A stretch of 64,000 bases of DNA, taken from NCBI GenBank assembly GCA_007922225.1, contig ML680053.1, positions 4,518,164-4,582,163 of the forward strand, in the 5' to 3' direction. Under the pieces are notes generated by a model, which worked only from the letters and a program-made list of their open reading frames with translations, ran no database searches and was not told the DNA's origin. Origin of the DNA: Emydura subglobosa. Lineage: Eukaryota > Chordata > Testudines > Chelidae. Positions 1 through 10,261 of this stretch are shown here, piece by piece. Every line of letters begins with the position of its first letter. Position 1 is the stretch's first letter. The translations under genes and the position numbers were made by a program.

Positions 1-74
1 GGCACTTCCAATTGTCAGTATCGCTGAACTTGTCAAATGTTCCTGACATCTTATTTTGCAAATAATTATTAAGT

Positions 75-300
75 CATTTCTATACCAAAAAAAAAAATGT
101 TCACCAGAAGCATTTGTAACAGGTATTGTTAAAAATATTTTCAGAATGGTTTCTACATTTCGAAAGGTTGTCTGCGAACTGTTGTGTACAAGTCTATACA
201 AATCAACTGGTGCTCTCGAAGCACAGATCTCATCATTTTTGATAAAATGAATTAAATGTTTCACTTCATCTTCAAATAGATTTGTGTCTATGTCCTCTTG
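75..300 (-). pseudogene. hAT transposase C-terminal dimerisation segment
   Basis: A minus-strand frame across this stretch reads LTIPVTNASGEHFF near 98-140. This closely resembles the hAT C-terminal signature in which a run of hydrophobic residues precedes S-G-E-R-x-F. Here the Arg of SGER is His. The frame differs from that of the catalytic core, and stops occur between 300 and 505. An A-rich run at 88-98 follows the motif and shifts the frame again. The segment belongs with the core at 506-1495, and no start codon is expected. Confidence 0.7.
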
Positions 301-505
301 GTAGAATTCACTTAATTTCTTACTGTAGTGGCTTTTAGCATTTCCGTCCATACTTCTGTAAAAAAACATGCAAAATAAATCAACAGTTCTCTTTAGAGAT
401 TCACCTCACCTCTGCAATTGCACTATTATTGTGTCACAAATAATGTTGACAGTCTCAATGATAATCTTCTCTTTCTCTTTTAAATTGATTTCATTGTCTC
501 TAGTG

Positions 506-1495
506 TCATTGAAAAATAACTTCCTGCTTTTTTATACTTCTCATTAGAATATCAGAGGAACCTATATTTTCTGTTAATGTTAGTGCCTCTGCTTCCAACA
601 AACTATAGTCATTTTGAACTTCCATGACAAAACTTTTAACTGAGGCTAACAATTGTGCAGCATTAAATAAATTTGTATCAACCTTTTGCGGCAATTTGTT
701 GATGGCATTAATTCTTTGAAGAAAACGGATCCACAAAAGAGTAAAAACAGCAACATCATACTTCTCAAACTTTTCTGCTAAGGATTTTGCTTCAGTTTTC
801 ACACATGGCTTTTCAGAATTTGATGTGGCTATGTCTAATAAGGTTTTCTTTATATAATCATAGCTCATTTTCAAAGCCAAAACAGCATCTTCACGAGCAG
901 ACCACCTGGTGTCACAAATTCTTTTGACTCTCAAATGCTTTTCATTTGCCTGTTCCAAGTGTGATTGTAGAATATTCCACCGATGTGTGGAAATCGAAAA
1001 AAAGGCATACACATTTTGAATGAAGTGAAAAAAATGTGTAGCTCCCTCACAAGATTCGGCTGCAGTGTTGCAGATTAAATTTAAGGAATGGCTGGAACAT
1101 GGCATGAATAAAGCAGAGGGGCTTGCATTGTTCAGTTTTGCCTGTAGACTTGAATATTTTCCTGCCATATTTGTAGTGTTATCAAAGCTCTGCCCACGAC
1201 AATTTTTGATGTCCAAACCTAAATTTGCAATGATTTCCAAAATGGTTGTCTCTAGACATTCAAAAGTGCAGGATTTTAGCAGGGCAAAACTAAGAAATTG
1301 CTCTACAACTTCACCATTGCTGGTCACATATCTTAAAATTAATGTTAATTGGGCTACATGACTCACAACAGGTGTTGAATTGACTATTATGGAATAGTAC
1401 TTGGCATCCTTTATTTCATTAGTGAATTGGTTTCTCAGCCACTCTGCCATTATAGTGATGAATTCATCGTAGGTTTGGTCTTCTCTGAACCACAA
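506..1495 (-). pseudogene. hAT transposase catalytic core (DUF4371-like), inactive
   Basis: A 329-codon minus-strand frame, open from a TTG, so it is an internal fragment and not a complete gene. Residues 36-43 (SIIVNSTP) sit where this family normally has a catalytic Asp (VDSTP), and here the residue is Asn. Residues 99-112 (CRGQSFDNTTNMAG) hold the second expected Asp (D105), and residues 132-140 (PCSSHSLNL) are the conserved Cys-His segment. CDTRWSAR follows further on. The enzyme would cut and paste DNA between terminal inverted repeats. The Asp-to-Asn change and the frame breaks on both sides make this copy non-functional. Confidence 0.82.
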
Positions 1496-1540
1496 TACTG
1501 ATAATTTTTCAAACGTCCTTTGAGAAAATTGTCAAATTCA

Positions 1541-2179
1541 CTAAGATGTTGAAAAATTGCCTTTTTGATTTGACAATGATGACTCATCATGTCCTCTTAG
1601 AGGTAGTCCCAGAGAAGACAGCAGTTTGACCATGGCAACAACACGTCTCAGCTCTTTCCTCCAATAAGAACATTCCATTTCGAACTGAGCCGATAACACA
1701 GAATCAATTCCTCCAGATAATTTACACTTTTGAACGCACTTACACATAGCATTAATATGAGCTTTGGAAGTTTCATGATCAGCAATATCTCTTGCAACGT
1801 TTTTCCAATTAGAGTGCTCATCAGCGAATGTTTGTTTTCCTTTACTATGCTCAGGTAATAATTTGCAAACATAACAATAGACTGCCTTAGTGGTTTTCAA
1901 AAAAATCAACCAAATTCTCATTTCTGTCATCCCATTTTTCTTCATCCTCAGAAAATGAGACTTATGAAGACCTCGAAATTGTTTTCGTTCTCCAACCTCA
2001 TACTCTTCTCTCAAATTTTCTATATTACCTACGTTTTTTGGTTTATTTACTAAGAAATATTCTATCATATCCAATGAAACAGGTTTTGGCCATAATGCAA
2101 TGTCTTCAGGGTAGGTTTCTTCCCTCACTTCGACAAAATTACCAATATTTTGTAGTTCCATTGTCACTTCAGAGTCCAC
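1541..2179 (-). pseudogene. hAT transposase N-terminal TTF-type zinc-finger region
   Basis: A 212-codon minus-strand frame, open from a GTG, upstream of the catalytic core and separated from it by about 45 bases carrying stops. Reading another frame from about 1550 to 1500 restores similarity, so small indels broke the gene there. Residues 28-33 (ALWPKP) match the conserved W-P segment ahead of the finger. C102-x2-C105 and the HETSKAH motif at 135-141, with W125-K126 between, fit a TTF-type zinc finger that binds the element ends. Confidence 0.8.
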
Positions 2180-2447
2180 TGTTCAACTTTTGCAGTTGTA
2201 ATATCCCCACAACTTGGCAAGTTATCAGATAATTCACATATTTCCTTGCCCATAGTTTCTGATGAATGTCCACTATTCAACATTTCAAGCTTTTTAAAAT
2301 AAGATGACAAACTGCCTTTTTGCTTAGCTTCTGCTTCTCACCTTGCCTTCATTTTTTTGCATTTTTGACTGCCAGACTCATAGTGTCACTTCGTTATTGC
2401 TAAAAAACTGACCTTGATTTTAGGCAGATTAAAAATGTCTGAAAGAG

Positions 2448-2700
2448 CAGGGGCGTAGCCACAGGTGGGCCTGGGTGGGCCATGGACCACCCAATTAGGT
2501 TTAACTCAATTAATCCCGCATTTTTAATCAGGCTCTGTAAAAACGGTATTTTGAACCATTACATACTAGTGACAAATCACGGGCATTGTTGCAAAGTGTG
2601 GGGGAGGGTGCTTTTGTTCAATTGGATAATTGGTCAAGCAGACAGACTGATTGGCAAATGAGGATTTCCTTTCTGTAAGAGGACTATTAGCCCCTTACTG
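2448..2700 (+). mobile_element. hAT-like terminus and flanking repeat DNA
   Basis: The sequence CAGGGGCGTAGCCACAGG at 2448 has the form of a hAT terminal inverted repeat (CAGNGGCGNA). It points rightwards, away from the transposase on its left. A candidate partner end, CCGCCACTG, lies at 4090-4098. The flanking octamers (TGAAAGAG on the left, GGCGAGGA on the right) do not match, so this may be a composite of two elements, not one. Confidence 0.4.
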
Positions 2701-3835
2701 GAATTTAGTGGGTCTTTTTGGTTGGCCATCTCTTGAGGAAGCAGGACCCTGGAACGGACAGCCCCCAGGGCCAGTGGGGAGAGGCCAATATGTCAGGTCA
2801 GCCTGATTGCCAGGACGGACAGGCCAATGAGGGAGCCAGGAGGGTGGGACCCCCGTGTGAGCTGCAGCTGCCTGCCTGTGCCTGGGCAGAGAGCTGGGCT
2901 GAGCTAAGGAGAATGCAGCCAGTGGCTGGGAGGCCAGAGAAGCCAGGCCAGGGAGCTGAGCTGAGCTGAGCAGACCCGACAGCAGCAGAACCAGAGAAGC
3001 CAGGCCAGGGAGCTGAGCTGAGCAGGATGGGGTTGGGGCTGGGGCTGGAGCTGTCTGGAGCTGGGTGCAGGAGGCCAGAGAAGAAGCCCAGGGAACTGAG
3101 CTGAGCTGAGCTGACCCACAGCAGCAGAACCAGAAGGGCCCGAGGAGCATCCTAGAGAGCAGAGCAGAGCCACACTGAAGCAGCGTGGGGCTGCGGCTGG
3201 AGCCGGGTGCGGTGAGCAGCTGGGGGCGGGAGGGGGACCTAGGCAGGGCCCAGAGCAGGGAGACATCACCAGCCCAGAGGTCTCTCAGGCCAGACTGGGA
3301 GGGGGATGGAGACCCCGATGGAGGGCTGACACTGGGAGAAGGGCCCTGTCCCCTAGCGCCTAGGCGGGAAAGGGGGCAGGTGCTCACTGCCAGAGCATGT
3401 GTCCGACTCTGTGTTCCTGCAGCACAGCCTGGGCTGTGTGAGAAACAGACTGTGAACCTCCCTTGCACCCCAGAGACGCTGTGTGTGGTGCCCCCAGGCC
3501 AGGGGGCAGTGCTGGGTGTTGTCCTTTAACCTTTCTCCTCTTTTCTGATTTTTGTATTTGGTTTTTGATTGCTGTTTGTTTAATACGTTGTATTGCTTTG
3601 AACTATGTGCAGCGATTAGTAGGTCAGGGAAGTGCCCAGTGCAGAGTTAGTACCCCCAGCCTTGTCGAGGTTACGGGGACCCCGCCACACAGGAGAGTGG
3701 GAGGGGAGCCCTCGAGGTCAGGCAGCCCTCTGGGTAAAGGGAGTGGGAGCAGGGACTCAGATCCTTTTGCTAACCAATTCCACCAGGGTAGTGTGTGAGC
3801 CAGGATAATTCCCCACAATAGTGGGCCCATTCCCC
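2700..3835. repeat. GC-rich interspersed repeat, LTR-like, unclassified
   Basis: About 1.1 kb of GC-rich DNA bounded by AT-rich repeats. It holds a minisatellite (2942-3138) and then a stretch ending in a T-rich run near 3525-3600. Long frames on both strands (for example 2695-3468 minus) are of low complexity (Ser, Pro, Leu, Ala) and look accidental. The composition resembles LTR-type repeats common in turtle genomes, but I could not find paired ends, so the class is a guess. Confidence 0.4.
2942..3138. repeat. Minisatellite with GAGCTGAGCTGAGC core
   Basis: The unit GCCAGGCCAGGGAGCTGAGC begins at 2942 and again at 2999 (57-base period), with a diverged third copy near 3086. A second motif, CAGCAGCAGAACCAGA, recurs near 2980 and 3119. 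The short GAGCT pentamer repeats inside each unit. Confidence 0.75.
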
Positions 3836-3837
3836 TG

Positions 3838-4098
3838 CTTATGCTTAGTTGCTCTTATGCTATTGCCGAGACAGCAGAAAAATGGTGATGCAAATTCTTT
3901 GCTAGACTACTTCAAAAAACCACGTTTAGAGCACAGTTCGCAGAATAAGTTCGCAGAATGCAGAAAATCTGGATTGCTTCGCGACTTGCAACGCTTATTA
4001 AGTTCAGTCATTTGTCAGATTTGTCCTGCATTTTGGGCCCCCTGTCATTGGGGGCCCCGTGCCACCACACGGTCTGTTTCATAGTACATCCGCCACTG
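3838..4098 (+). pseudogene. Second hAT N-terminal fragment with right terminus
   Basis: A plus-strand frame reads QQKNGDANSLLDYFKKPRLE at about 3871-3930. This resembles the short N-terminal lead of hAT transposases, where a basic stretch precedes a D-Y/F-F-K-K motif. It ends without a zinc finger. About 170 bases later comes CCGCCACTG (4090-4098), the shape of a hAT 3' end, followed at once by CR1 sequence. This is likely an internally deleted element unrelated to the minus-strand copy at 1-2447. Confidence 0.45.
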
Positions 4099-4503
4099 GG
4101 CGAGGATGAGGGAACTAGGCTTGTTTAGTCTGCAGAAGAGAAGAGTGGGGGGGGGAGGATTTGATAGCAGCTCTCAACTACCTGAAGGGGTGTTCCAGGG
4201 AGGATGGAGCTAGGCTGTTCTCAGTGGTGGCAGATGACAGAACAAGGAGCAACGGTCTCAAGTTGCAGGGGGGGAGGTCTAGGTTGGATATTAAGAAAAA
4301 GTTTTTCACTAGGAGGGTGGTGAAGCACTGGAATGGGTTACCTAGGGAGGTGGTGGACTCTCCATCCTTAGAGCTTTAAGGCCTGGTTTGACAAAGCCCT
4401 GGCTGGGGATGATTTAGTTGGGGTTGGTCCTGCTTTGAGCAAGGGGTTGGATTAGATGCCCTCCTGAGGTCCCTTCCAACCCTCATCTTCTGTGATTCTG
4501 TGA
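4099..4503 (+). mobile_element. CR1 LINE 3' end
   Basis: This is the tail of a CR1 element. The frame at 4161-4379 carries [18 protein letters not shown] and [10 protein letters not shown], typical of the end of the CR1 reverse transcriptase ORF. It is followed by the 3' UTR (TTGGATTAGATGCCCTCC) and the octamer-like tail TTCTGTGATTCTGTGA. It is 5' truncated exactly at the hAT-like terminus on its left. Confidence 0.92.
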
Positions 4504-4519
4504 CTCAGACACCAGAGTC

Positions 4520-4660
4520 TCTTTTGAGGATTTGGGCCTAAATGTCTTACCCAACAGCACACAGGCAGTCTGACAGAGCAAGAAATTGAACCCCAGTCCC
4601 AGACTAAAGCCCTAACCACTAAACCATCCTTCCAAATGTACCTAGCCCTGGTCATACTGC
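4520..4660 (-). mobile_element. tRNA-derived SINE
   Basis: On the minus strand an A-box-like TTAGTGGTTAGGGC is followed, about 25 bases on, by a B-box-like GGTTCAATTTC and a stretch resembling the MIR/CORE body. It abuts the tail of the CR1 on its left. This is a SINE head, not a functional tRNA gene, because no cloverleaf can be drawn. Confidence 0.65.
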
Positions 4661-5204
4661 GTAAGTTAACACACTCTGTCCATTTAGTCACTGTTGCCCA
4701 GCCTTCCTCTGGACTATATGTATTTACTTGAGGTGTGTCTTTTTCAATAAGATAAAGATTTTGCGAGGTCCCATGAATAGTGTCCCTTTATAGAACATGA
4801 GGAGAGTTATTTTCTGATGTTGGTTTGATGCGCCTGCTCAGACATTTCCCCCGGCATGCGAAGGCGGCGGCAGCTGCTCACAGCAGTTGAGTTCTGGCAC
4901 TTCATTTGTTTTGGCACAGCAGGGGCCGAGTGCCAGCTCACTTCCAGAATTAAACCAAAAAAAGTTCCTTCATGTTCCACTTTTCCTGAAAACCCACTTC
5001 CAAGGGGATATTTAAATCATCATCACAACCTGCATAGATTATAGACAGTGGGCTGTTTATTGAGACCTATGCTAACATGCACATTTTCATTCTACAGCGG
5101 GACACCTGCACAACACACAGCCTAGAGGCCCTGGCAATGGACACTCTAGAAATAGATGGATGCTTAAAGGAGCAGTTCGTTACAAATATATGCATCCAAT
5201 ACCT

Positions 5205-5515
5205 TCATAGATTCCAAGGTCTGAAAGGACAATTGTGATCATCTAGTCTAACCTCCGGTATAACACAAGCCATGGAACTTCCCCAGCATAATTCCTAGAG
5301 CAGATCTTTTATCCAGTCTTGATTTAAAAATGATCAGTGATGGAGAATCCACCATAACTCTTGGTAAAGTGTTCGTTTCTGTCACTGTTAAAAATGTATG
5401 CCTTGTTTCCAGTCTGAATTTGTCTAGCTTCAGCTTCCAGCCATTGAATCATGCTATATCTGTCTTTGCTGGATTGAAGAGCCCATTATCAAATATTTGT
5501 TCACTAATATTTTAA
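5205..5515 (-). mobile_element. CR1 LINE 3' end
   Basis: The plus strand reads ATAGATTCCAAGGTCTGAAA and then ATCATCTAGTCTAACCTCC, the reverse complement of a CR1 3' UTR. It continues into the terminal coding part (GATGGAGAATCCACCATAAC). This subfamily is more diverged than the one at 4099. Confidence 0.85.
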
Positions 5516-5521
5516 AAATTC

Positions 5522-5710
5522 TTCTTGTCCTTAAATCTGCTGGCCACAGATTTCGCCTTGTGTCTCTTGGCTTCCCTTATCAAATTTCTACAATTCCTAA
5601 CTTCTAATTTATATTCATTATTATCAATTTCCCCTCTCTTCAATTTGTAACACATAACTTTTTTATAGCTGTCTTCAGTTCCCTTCAAAGCCAGGTCTTT
5701 AAAAAAATAT
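5522..5710 (-). pseudogene. Possible LINE ORF2 linker fragment
   Basis: The minus strand is open for 63 codons without a stop in AT-rich DNA. It is basic and helical in character, with EYKLEVRNCRNLIREAKRHK in the middle. CR1/L2-type proteins have a similar E-Y...R-x-C-R-x-x-I-R-x-A-K segment between endonuclease and reverse transcriptase. It adjoins a CR1 tail but is not in the expected order, so it is probably a separate LINE piece. Confidence 0.35.
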
Positions 5711-5719
5711 ATACAGCCT

Positions 5720-6648
5720 TCTTATGAAGAGGCTCTGTCATCATTCCAGTCTGACTCAGCACGCCCCCTTGTGGGTGGGCATAGTGTTGCAGATGAGCCC
5801 ATACTTAATTTTCCTTTCGTCCAGGGTATCAACAAGTCCAGACAGCCAGCTAAGTGCTGAAGAGCACCTCCTTGTGGCGGGTCTCATTTATTAACAGAAA
5901 AGCCAACACAGAACATAAACAAAAACTTTCACCCCGACATCCCAGCAGAGTGACTAGATCGTTCTTAGTCCCTGTCCCCTACCTGAGTCCAGTGCTCACC
6001 CCTATCCAAGCTCTTTCTCCCGGGTTCTCTTGGTTCCAGTCTCTGCTCCTGGTGTCAGGCCTCCTGCCCCTACCAGAGTAACATCCTTCTCTAAAGTCTG
6101 GGGTCCAGGGAGGCCTGTCTGTCCACTGCAACTCTTCTCTGGGAACAGCACATGATTCTTGTCAGACCGGGCTTCTGGCCAGTGTTTGGGGGATGAGCGG
6201 TAAGGAGGTTCCTCTCTCCATGAGCTCCTCTTGCTCCCTATGCCGGTAGGTTCCCAGATTGCTCATCTTCTAAGGCTTCCTGTTCAGCCCTCAGGCTTGC
6301 CTTGGGAGTTCCTCTCCTTGGGAGCCTCCTATCTCCCTTTGGAGCTCCCTCTGCCTCAGCTTGAGTAACTTTGATTAGGTCCAGGTGCCAATGCTGCTTA
6401 TTGATCATTTTTTGCCTGCATGTTTGCGAATTGTCATAAGAAGCATTCTGAAATTTCAAGGGAGGGGATGTCACTAGTTGTATAAATGAGCATTAATGTG
6501 TCTGTTAAACATACAGGATCAAACTCAAAAATGGTGTCGCAAACTCCCTGCCAGTAAGTTCCCCTCCCATAGACTGATGTAGAACTGCTTATATAATGCT
6601 TTGTTCATCACCAAGGCTTGACCTAGGTACCCCAGAGTGAACACCACA
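5720..6648. other. Intergenic, no gene seen
   Basis: From 5755 to about 6470 the plus strand is pyrimidine-rich with short sequence runs such as CTCCTTGTGGCGGG that suggest an old LTR-type repeat. I see no ends, motif or codon pattern that would support a gene. Confidence 0.4.
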
Positions 6649-6649
6649 A

Positions 6650-6760
6650 TTATCTTTATTTATATTAGCATAGGGCCTAGGAGCCGCAAGCGTGCTAGGT
6701 GCTGTACAAACCCAAAAGACAGTCCCTGTCCCAGACCGCTTGCACCCAAGAACTGTGCAG
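6650..6760 (-). mobile_element. SINE 3' tail
   Basis: Reads TTTATATTAGCATAGGGCCT, then GTGCTAGGTGCTGTACAAAC and CAGTCCCTGTCCCAGA. This is the reverse complement of the 3' half of a SINE family that recurs in this window at 14590, 20095, 34185 and 44405. Confidence 0.75.
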
Positions 6761-7283
6761 CCTGAGCTAAAGGACTAAGTGCTCCAACAGATTCATGTTC
6801 CCTGTGGATCTGGCACAGGGGGGGACAATAACCAGGGCTCACGCCCTGTCAGGATACTCCGGAGTGCCAGTCAGAGCAGCCAGAAGTTTGTTCCAGTACT
6901 ATCGTTTATGAGTGGTACTGCCAGACAGAGGCGATGCAAGGGGAGGTGGGGGCATGCAAGTTCATGTGCCCTGCAGATTTGCTTCTTAGCGTGTACTGAG
7001 CATGCTCACATGGACTAAGCATGCTCAGTAACACTGCTGAAGCTGGCTGCCCTCACTCTGCCCCTTCCCCCCCCCCCACACACACTATCAGCCGGCACAG
7101 TCGTTTCTGGTTCCAGAAGTACATTCCAGCATTTCTTCTTTTAGGACTCTTCCACCGACCATAACACATGCTGCTGAGTGAGTTACAGACTCCCCTGCAC
7201 AGAAGAAACTCTTCCCAATTGTCTGAGGCCTGCAGCAATCCAAATTGTAGACAAGCCGCCAATTTTATAATGGCCACCCCAAA

Positions 7284-7365
7284 GCACGTTAGCCGGGATT
7301 GAACCTGGGACCTCTAGCAGAGCTCAGATCATGAGCCCGGTACAGCTTGAGTTAATAGGCCAAAT
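7284..7365 (-). mobile_element. tRNA-like SINE head
   Basis: On the minus strand, TTAACTCAAGCTGTACC looks like a worn A box. CCAGGTTCAATCCCGGCT, about 40 bases on, is a good B box (GGTTCAATCCC). The A box is too poor and the arms too mismatched for a live tRNA gene. Confidence 0.5.
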
Positions 7366-7369
7366 TTCC

Positions 7370-9200
7370 TAAGTGGCAGCTGCACAGATCGCTATCGTTT
7401 GTGGATTGGGGACAGTAGTAAGTGGGTGTAGTTCTCATTCCAAGAGCAGGAAGAAGTAAATTAAAGTACCGCCCATTAAGTTAAAGTGATCTCCATTCTA
7501 TTACGGTCACTTATGGCTGCAATTGACTGAAAAAAGATTTCCTTATGGGAAATGGAGAAATTGCCCATTTGTGCCAAATACAGCACCACTGCTTGCTGCG
7601 TTTTGGTTCACACGTATTTCTAAATAAAATACATCTTCTCTCACAGTGCTGGGGCAACTACACCTGTATTCCCCCTCCTCGTGTTCCACCAAGGACATCC
7701 ACTCCAGCACCAGCTCCTCAGCTGTCACCTCTCTTGGTAGAGACCCACATCCCTCTACCTCCTGGCGGGGGTGGTTTTCCAGGCTGCACAGTTCCCTGCT
7801 TATGCTGTGATATTCCCAGTGAGCCAAGCTGCCTACCCAGGACAGTGTCTGAGCTTTGCTTTCTTTGCAGAGGCGATGAACGGCGGCATGGCCCTCTGTC
7901 ATAAGTTACCACAGCTCTTTATAAGCAAGCACATTTACTCTTTAGGTCAAAGCATTGCAGAGAAAACATATGAAAAACAATAACAGTTCCTATCCATGTG
8001 CTGACAGCTTATCAGAGATCACCCATCATTCTTATGGGGCCTAGTAGGCCATATCCTCCCAACCCTTCTACAAGGGTGGGAGCCCCAGCCCCCCCTTGGA
8101 CAGAAGGGCTTGTCCATTTGCTCGGTCAAGAAGAACGCCCCAAGTCAATTTAAACTGAGGCGATTTATCCAAAAGTCCTTGCTTCCTCTGTTGGCCTCTG
8201 GAGAACTCAGTTTGAACTAGTAGTTGTGGGCATCCCCAAGAGGCGGTACCGCTCTGCGGGGAGCGTACAACTAGGCTGATTTGCCTTCATTGTCACCCAC
8301 TGTTTTTAGTTCCTGGAGGAGCTGCGGTAGCCCTCCCCCATGCCATCACATATAGGCCATGCAGTTAAAACAAAGGGTCCCAAAGATACTGCATGGGGTT
8401 TCAGTATTTGCCACATCTCTCCCCTAGAGAGGTTACTCACAGTGCTGATCCACACGCATTCATAACCTTAATACCCTACGATCTTTCCAGGTTATTGCAG
8501 GAAATTGCCATATCTGTCACAGCTTCATAATGTGTGACTTTAGCATACAGCAGTACCTTCTGCAAGCCCAGTCCAGGTGCAGCTGCATAGCACATGTGAC
8601 GGGAAAATGATTTGCAATCCAGGACACGTTCTGATTAGCTGACAAACTTGCAAATGATCAGTATCTATGAACCACAGCCCATTTGACAGGTTTTCCGTAT
8701 GGGAGAACATTTTCGTAAATTACAGCTGTGGAATTACCCCAGTGGAATGGTTACAGACATACAGATCAGAGCCAAGATAACTACAAAGCCTATTATGCCT
8801 TATTGATTGAATAATTTCTGGAAATAACAAGCTGCATAGAGGACAGATTCAAACAGAAGGGGAAATTAACCCCCTCCTTCCCGAACGCTTTAAAAAATAT
8901 CAAGACTGGAACCTGGAGCAAGTGAGAAACAGGTCTCACCTGGGAGAAGGGGAGCAGTGGGGCTTGTCGGGGCAAAGAATATAGTGAGAGCACGAGGAAG
9001 CTGTAATGGCAAAGTAGGGAGAGGCATGGAGGGAGGAGGAATGGCTGTTGAAGAGAAGGTGTTGGACGGGTAGACAGGTGGATGGGCCAGGAAAGAGGCA
9101 GGAGGGGTAGGAGAGAATGGGTAAATGAAGGAATGATTGAGAAACCAATGGATGTTCTTGTATTGTATAAGAGGCAGTGGGGAGCCAAGTGCTAATCCTT
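7370..9200. other. Intergenic, no gene seen
   Basis: The overlapping frames on both strands at 7543-7904 show no family resemblance. About 7800-8400 has the feel of an old interspersed repeat. 8900-9150 is purine-rich on the plus strand (GGAGGGAGGAGGAATGG), which creates Ser/Leu/Pro-rich chance frames on the minus strand. Confidence 0.4.
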
Positions 9201-9567
9201 GGGCATGACAGACACTATGAGAATGTAGCTTACCCTAACTGTGCTGTTTAAGGGAACACTCTGGATGTCTCCATTTTGGAAGGATGGCCAGCCCTCAGCC
9301 AAGACCTACAGTAGAGTGTTTCAATCACAGCCTCAGCATGAGCCTAAGAGAAACCAAAGAGCCAACACTGTTGTGGTGTAAACCCACTTGTCCATGGAAA
9401 GTTTCAGGCTGCATGCTAAGGATGAACCCAGAAGGGCCAGGGAGTTAAAGTGAGTTGGAAAGGAACCTGTGGCAGGCAGGATATTAAAATCAGAAAGGGT
9501 TCATTGCACTCTTGCAATGTGTTCAGATACCAAGTTGATGAAGGTGGTATAAGAACCCTGTAGCTGA

Positions 9568-9607
9568 GAGGTGTGGCCTCCCTCGGAGATGGACGGCGAG
9601 GGAGAGC
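9568..9607 (+). repeat. Direct repeat, left copy
   Basis: GAGGTGTGGCCTCCCTC starts this 40-base copy. The right copy lies at 10796-10835, with 34 of 40 bases identical by eye. Sequence outside the 40 bases does not match. Confidence 0.75.
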
Positions 9608-9640
9608 AGGAGTACACCCCCTGGCCGGAAGGACTAGAAG

Positions 9641-9647
9641 TATAAAA
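9641..9647 (+). promoter_or_regulatory. TATA box
   Basis: TATAAAA lies 53 bases upstream of the ATG at 9694. A pyrimidine-flanked CTCAGTCAGG near 9662 is a plausible start site about 25 bases downstream of the box. Activity is inferred from spacing only. Confidence 0.5.
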
Positions 9648-9693
9648 TCCAGGCCTGCTTGCTCAGTCAGGGGAAGGCAGCCGAGGGAGAAGG

Positions 9694-10074
9694 ATGCCTA
9701 GGGCTGCACCAGACCACTCCATGGAGGAGAGGCTGCTGGAGCTACCCATGGTATGGGGTCTGGAGGACCTGAAGGAGCTACCTGAACCAGGCGAGCCGGA
9801 GGAGATCCCCGGATCTTACAACCCGAAGGAGAGGCTGCCGGAGCTGCCCACTGCCCGGGTCCCTGAGTATCTGGAGGAGCTACCAGAGCTGCCATCCCCC
9901 AGTGAGCCAGAAGGGTCACACGGACCCTGCGACCCAGAGGAGCTGCCCTCCACCGACGACTCTGAAGAGTTCCCGGACCTGCCGTCGAGCGACGAGGCCG
10001 AGGGCTTCTGGAGTTTCCCTCAAGCAGAATGGCCCGAGGAGCCGGGGCACGGCCCAGGAGACCAGGCACTCTAG
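9694..10074 (+). CDS. Hypothetical acidic Glu/Pro-rich protein, 126 residues
   Basis: Opens at a real ATG with good spacing from the TATA box and closes at a TAG. The predicted protein is acidic and dominated by Glu, Pro and Leu. It has two related repeats at residues 26-52 and 60-85, each built on L-x-E-L-P-E...E-P-E...P-x-E-x-L-P. No signal peptide, membrane span or catalytic motif is visible. Residues 86-126 are Ser/Asp/Glu-rich. The internal repeats are tandem at DNA level, so the frame may simply follow a GC-rich repeat. I do not recognise the family. It may be a frame carried by a multicopy element. Confidence 0.35.
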   Translation: MPRAAPDHSMEERLLELPMVWGLEDLKELPEPGEPEEIPGSYNPKERLPELPTARVPEYLEELPELPSPSEPEGSHGPCDPEELPSTDDSEEFPDLPSSDEAEGFWSFPQAEWPEEPGHGPGDQAL

Positions 10075-10261
10075 GGAGAGGGTGGGAGGAAGTAGCCCGG
10101 GGGCAGCTGACTACAGTCCGGCCAAGCCCGCGCTCGCACTAAGGCAGCGTGTTTCGTCTGGATCCCCGCGGACGGGACACCCCGTCACTGCCAGGGCCCT
10201 GGGCTGGGACGCAATGGAGACGGGTAGGCCTGCGTCCCCTCCCCAATTCCTACCCCGACCT

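Larger units (their letters stand above)
1..2447 (-). mobile_element. hAT DNA transposon remnant (ZMYM/DUF4371-like transposase)
   Basis: Translated minus-strand pieces follow the order of a hAT transposase of the TTF-zinc-finger/DUF4371 group. A basic N-terminus lies near 2290-2400 (YESGSQKCKK, then SSYFKK), followed by a TTF-type zinc finger (1541-2179), the catalytic core (506-1495) and a C-terminal dimerisation segment (about 75-300). Stops and frame changes separate all the pieces, so it is a dead copy. The right end stops where another terminus-like sequence starts at 2448. The left end runs off the window. Family assignment is from motif recognition, not a search. Confidence 0.85.

Noticed and set aside
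2695..3468. 257-codon minus-strand frame rich in Ser, Pro and Leu
   Set aside because: Runs through a minisatellite with repeating S-A-Q-L units. No family resemblance and opposite-strand frames are as long.
7284..7365. tRNA gene on the minus strand
   Set aside because: A plausible B box but a poor A box, no closed acceptor stem and no terminator run. SINE head instead.
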